Positions 62,134 to 62,186 of a DNA stretch of 62,186 nt are shown piece by piece. The notes beneath the pieces were generated by a model. The model saw only the letters and a list, made by a program, of their open reading frames with translations, was not told where the DNA came from and ran no database searches. The stretch's first letter is position 1. Each line of letters begins with the position of its first letter. The position numbers and the translations under genes were made by a program. This DNA is from Oscillospiraceae bacterium (GTDB lineage Bacteria > Bacillota > Clostridia > Oscillospirales > CAG-272): contig SVTX01000007.1 of NCBI GenBank assembly GCA_015063545.1, positions 1 through 62,186 on the forward strand, read 5' to 3'.

Positions 62134-62186
62134 TCGTTTATAGGCGTTGTCGGTATTTCACCGATGCCGTTGTATATGATTTTTAT
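62121..62186 (-). CDS. Possible C-terminal end of a minus-strand gene, partial
   Basis: 21 codons and a TAG reading IKIIYNGIGEIPTTPINEKTA, open to the window edge. The stop lies inside a terminator-type stem, as expected for the end of a convergent gene. Too short to identify; it may be chance. Confidence 0.3.
   Translation of the reverse strand: MKIIYNGIGEIPTTPINEKTA

Noticed and set aside
1..62186. tRNA or rRNA genes, CRISPR arrays, transposases, prophage genes
   Set aside because: Looked for T-loop motifs, regularly spaced repeats and integrase or transposase motifs; none was found. The S24 repressor alone is not evidence of a prophage.

Overview
The window reads as chromosome of an endospore-lineage Clostridia, probably an uncultured gut-type Oscillospirales or Christensenellales relative. 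The grounds are spo0A, gerW and a sporulation-type D,D-carboxypeptidase, T-box leaders on aminoacyl-tRNA synthetase genes, an L20-type infC leader, Gram-positive AGGAGG ribosome binding sites, and many sigma-A promoters with 17-bp spacers. Base composition is moderate by eye. No tRNA, rRNA, CRISPR array, transposase or prophage was seen.

Left part (1-10.8 kb, minus strand): a co-directed housekeeping block, lon - engB - lysA - M50 protease - scpA - scpB - DUF2953 - gerW - dacF-like - rluB, closed by a terminator. A separately promoted spo0A follows and runs off the window. A candidate switch-like RNA with its own promoter and terminator lies upstream of lon.

Centre-left (11.2-27.9 kb, plus strand): infC-rpmI-rplT under an L20-type attenuator, with infC apparently starting at AUA. 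Then comes a tight block, rRNA methyltransferase - dprA - topA - trmFO - rnc - radical SAM - smc - ftsY - rdgB - yhbY - nadD - yqeK - rsfS, covering DNA topology, chromosome segregation, RNA modification, protein targeting and nucleotide hygiene.

Middle accessory part (27.9-40.5 kb): small membrane proteins; a module made of a promoter, a structured leader, an attenuator and a Cys-rich small protein, flanked by a 126-bp direct duplication; ruvX; a Cys-repeat lipoprotein with a suspected frameshift; a polysaccharide deacetylase divergent from a GH99-like protein; pflBA behind a ZTP (pfl) riboswitch; and an ECF sigma factor with a long C-terminal extension, bracketed by copies of a palindromic repeat.

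Right part (40.5-62.2 kb): pheST under a Phe T-box, glnS, gltX, an MBL hydrolase and an orphan peptide-binding lipoprotein, all on the minus strand. Divergent from a small membrane gene is an XRE/S24 repressor. Then on the plus strand come a large M6-type metalloprotease lipoprotein with tandem repeats, leuS under a Leu T-box, an SGNH hydrolase, rpsU, a Gly-rich membrane protein, and a GH13-fold lipoprotein whose catalytic motifs are eroded. Most of the window is ordinary conserved core. The novelty lies in the leader RNAs, the 28-29 kb module, the GH13 pseudoenzyme candidate and the repeat-flanked sigma factor.
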